Assembly: GCA_022819945.1 (NCBI GenBank)
Contig: JAJEGI010000155.1
Span: 1 to 42,851 of the forward strand
Origin: Candidatus Poribacteria bacterium
Lineage (GTDB): Bacteria > Poribacteria > WGA-4E > WGA-3G
Direction: 5' to 3'
DNA: 42,851 bases
In this document: piece after piece, positions 41,890 to 42,851 of the stretch
How the letters are laid out: each line of letters opens with the position of its first letter
Position numbering within the stretch: the stretch's first letter is position 1
Notes under the pieces: model-generated
Databases searched by the model: none
Told to the model about the DNA's origin: nothing
The model's input: the letters and a program-made list of their open reading frames with translations, nothing else
Made by a program: the position numbers and the translations under genes

Positions 41890-42660
41890 CTATTCTTCGA
41901 TTGTTTGTGGAAAGGTATACGCGATTAACTCCGTAACGCCACCTTCATCTTCAATCTTGACAATCCCTACGTGTGGGGCAAACCATACCGTCTGATGCAG
42001 TTGCGTTGTCTCCGTTTCTTCGGAAAGCAGCGTCCTTGCGATTTCTGTCCGATATTCAATCTGATACGTTTCCTCAAAACGTCCTGCGGGCATCTCAAGT
42101 GCTTCCGCAGCGACGACCTCTCCCTTAACACTTATGTGTACCGCAAAGGGAAACTGAAGGAGCACAAGATTCTGCAAAACAATGCTTCCGTTGACATCCG
42201 TCCTGAAAGCATCCCATTGGAAACTGGGAGTCAACGGCAACTGGAAGAAAACAAATTCGGGGTGCGTGATCGGTTCTATTACAATATCCAGATCCAAACC
42301 CTCGAATTCATCTTGTAGCAAAACAGGAATTTCATTTTGAACGTAACGGTCTATCTTTTCACCGATAATGAAAAAGATTTGGCTATCTGTAACGCGGAAA
42401 GCGTCCGGTTTCAGAGAGTTAAGTTCTGTTTCGGAAACGGGCGGCGTATAGTTAAAAACTTTGTAGCCTACGCCATGGGTGTCGGTTCCATCAATAATCT
42501 CTCGCGTCCACTCGGATCCGTCTGCGTCCCGATAGACCCATCTACTTCCAACAGCATCAGGAAAGTAGTTCGGCATCTGTTCTATCGGCGCGGGTGTTTC
42601 ATCAGAACCGCATCCGAATAAAATAAAAATACCACACAGCATCAAAGAAATCAGTCGCAT
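41890..42660 (-). CDS. Lipoprotein of unknown function
   Basis: A 256-residue protein with signal peptide and lipobox L-F-G-Cys17. The rest is beta-rich and begins YFPDAVGSRWVYRDADG, a pattern seen in small bacterial outer-surface lipoproteins that form barrel-like folds. No function recognised. AAAGGA, inside the end of the upstream gene, is the ribosome site. Starts one base after that gene ends. Confidence 0.75.
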   Translation of the reverse strand: MRLISLMLCGIFILFGCGSDETPAPIEQMPNYFPDAVGSRWVYRDADGSEWTREIIDGTDTHGVGYKVFNYTPPVSETELNSLKPDAFRVTDSQIFFIIGEKIDRYVQNEIPVLLQDEFEGLDLDIVIEPITHPEFVFFQLPLTPSFQWDAFRTDVNGSIVLQNLVLLQFPFAVHISVKGEVVAAEALEMPAGRFEETYQIEYRTEIARTLLSEETETTQLHQTVWFAPHVGIVKIEDEGGVTELIAYTFPQTIEE

Positions 42661-42661
42661 T

Positions 42662-42851
42662 TTATCCTTTCAGCGCGTCTACGACGAGTTGCCCTAACGC
42701 CTTGCCGCTCACTTTATGGGTAATCAATTTGCCTTCTTTGTCAATAAGCCACTGTACAGGGAGACCTGTGACGTTATACTGTTGTAGGAATGGGTTATTA
42801 CGGAGATTACCGATATAAATTTGCCGCCACTGGAGGTCGTTCTCTTTGATG
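42662..42851 (-). CDS. Thioredoxin-fold (TlpA/ResA-like) protein, C-terminal end
   Basis: Only the last 63 residues are in the window, the gene running in from beyond 42851. The visible part includes LRNNPFLQQYNVTGLPVQW with the cis-proline loop (TGLPVQW) and LIDKEGKLI, as in TlpA/ResA-type thioredoxins. The CxxC is not visible. It is upstream of the lipoprotein gene in the same unit. Confidence 0.7.
   Translation of the reverse strand, partial: IKENDLQWRQIYIGNLRNNPFLQQYNVTGLPVQWLIDKEGKLITHKVSGKALGQLVVDALKG

Noticed and set aside
1..42851. tRNA, rRNA or CRISPR array
   Set aside because: I looked through the gene-free stretches and saw no cloverleaf with a TTCGA-type arm, no rRNA segment and no regularly spaced repeats with spacers.

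Overview
The window is about 43 kb of bacterial DNA of middling G+C. It is gene-dense, with mixed strands, short operons, and several TTG/GTG starts. The gene mix suggests an uncultured aerobic or microaerobic heterotroph, and Candidatus Poribacteria is the lineage it most resembles. That mix includes a phytanoyl-CoA-dioxygenase-family oxygenase, two Gfo/Idh/MocA oxidoreductases, a ceramidase-type hydrolase, a PQQ-type beta-propeller, a discoidin-like secreted domain, a sugar isomerase-type TIM barrel and a DppA-type peptidase. The lineage call is inference from gene content only; the window holds no rRNA, tRNA or other phylogenetic marker that I could see.

Layout. 1-3.4 kb: the C-terminal part of an M16C (PreP-like) protease and a secreted beta-propeller. 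3.4-5.9 kb (minus): a three-gene unit with a four-repeat His/Cys protein, an AhpD-like peroxidase interrupted by one in-frame TGA, and a short-chain dehydrogenase. 6.2-8.6 kb: pterin-4a-carbinolamine dehydratase with two dehydrogenases. 8.7-11 kb: a P-loop kinase-like protein, then an antitoxin-like small protein placed ahead of a tRNA-dihydrouridine synthase. 11-13.5 kb: dapF-dapA, a terminator and a membrane protein. 13.5-17 kb (minus): ceramidase-like hydrolase, lone ABC ATPase and sugar isomerase-like protein. 17-21.9 kb (minus): sbcD-sbcC. 22-24.3 kb: PhyH oxygenase and Gfo/Idh/MocA oxidoreductase. 25.8-29.9 kb: aroQ, a DegT aminotransferase, a cysteine-cluster protein, a DUF2156 protein and a thiamine pyrophosphokinase-like protein. 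29.9-32 kb: a threonine dehydratase-like enzyme and a conserved protein of unknown function. 32-36.8 kb: an operon of two CBS-pair proteins, 2-oxoacid:ferredoxin oxidoreductase alpha and beta, and a DppA peptidase. 36.9-37.3 kb: an orphan promoter and two abutting MITE-like elements. 37.4-42.9 kb: a PAP2 phosphatase, a tandem-Cache lipoprotein, a two-repeat secreted protein, an ELM1-like protein, a lipoprotein and the end of a thioredoxin-fold protein.

The most notable observation is the AhpD-like gene (4136-4708, minus). Its only in-frame stop is a TGA at the position of the second, peroxidatic cysteine of the E-x11-C-x2-C-x3-H active site. Read through, the protein has 190 residues with an uninterrupted family pattern. 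A perfect 6-bp hairpin with a G-rich loop lies 18 nt after the TGA, where bacterial SECIS elements sit. I read this as a selenoprotein (C-x2-U), co-transcribed with an unusual cytoplasmic protein of four exact 101-residue repeats and an SDR dehydrogenase.

The intergenic DNA also carries recurrent small palindromes, MITE-like elements and a leader sequence shared by two genes.
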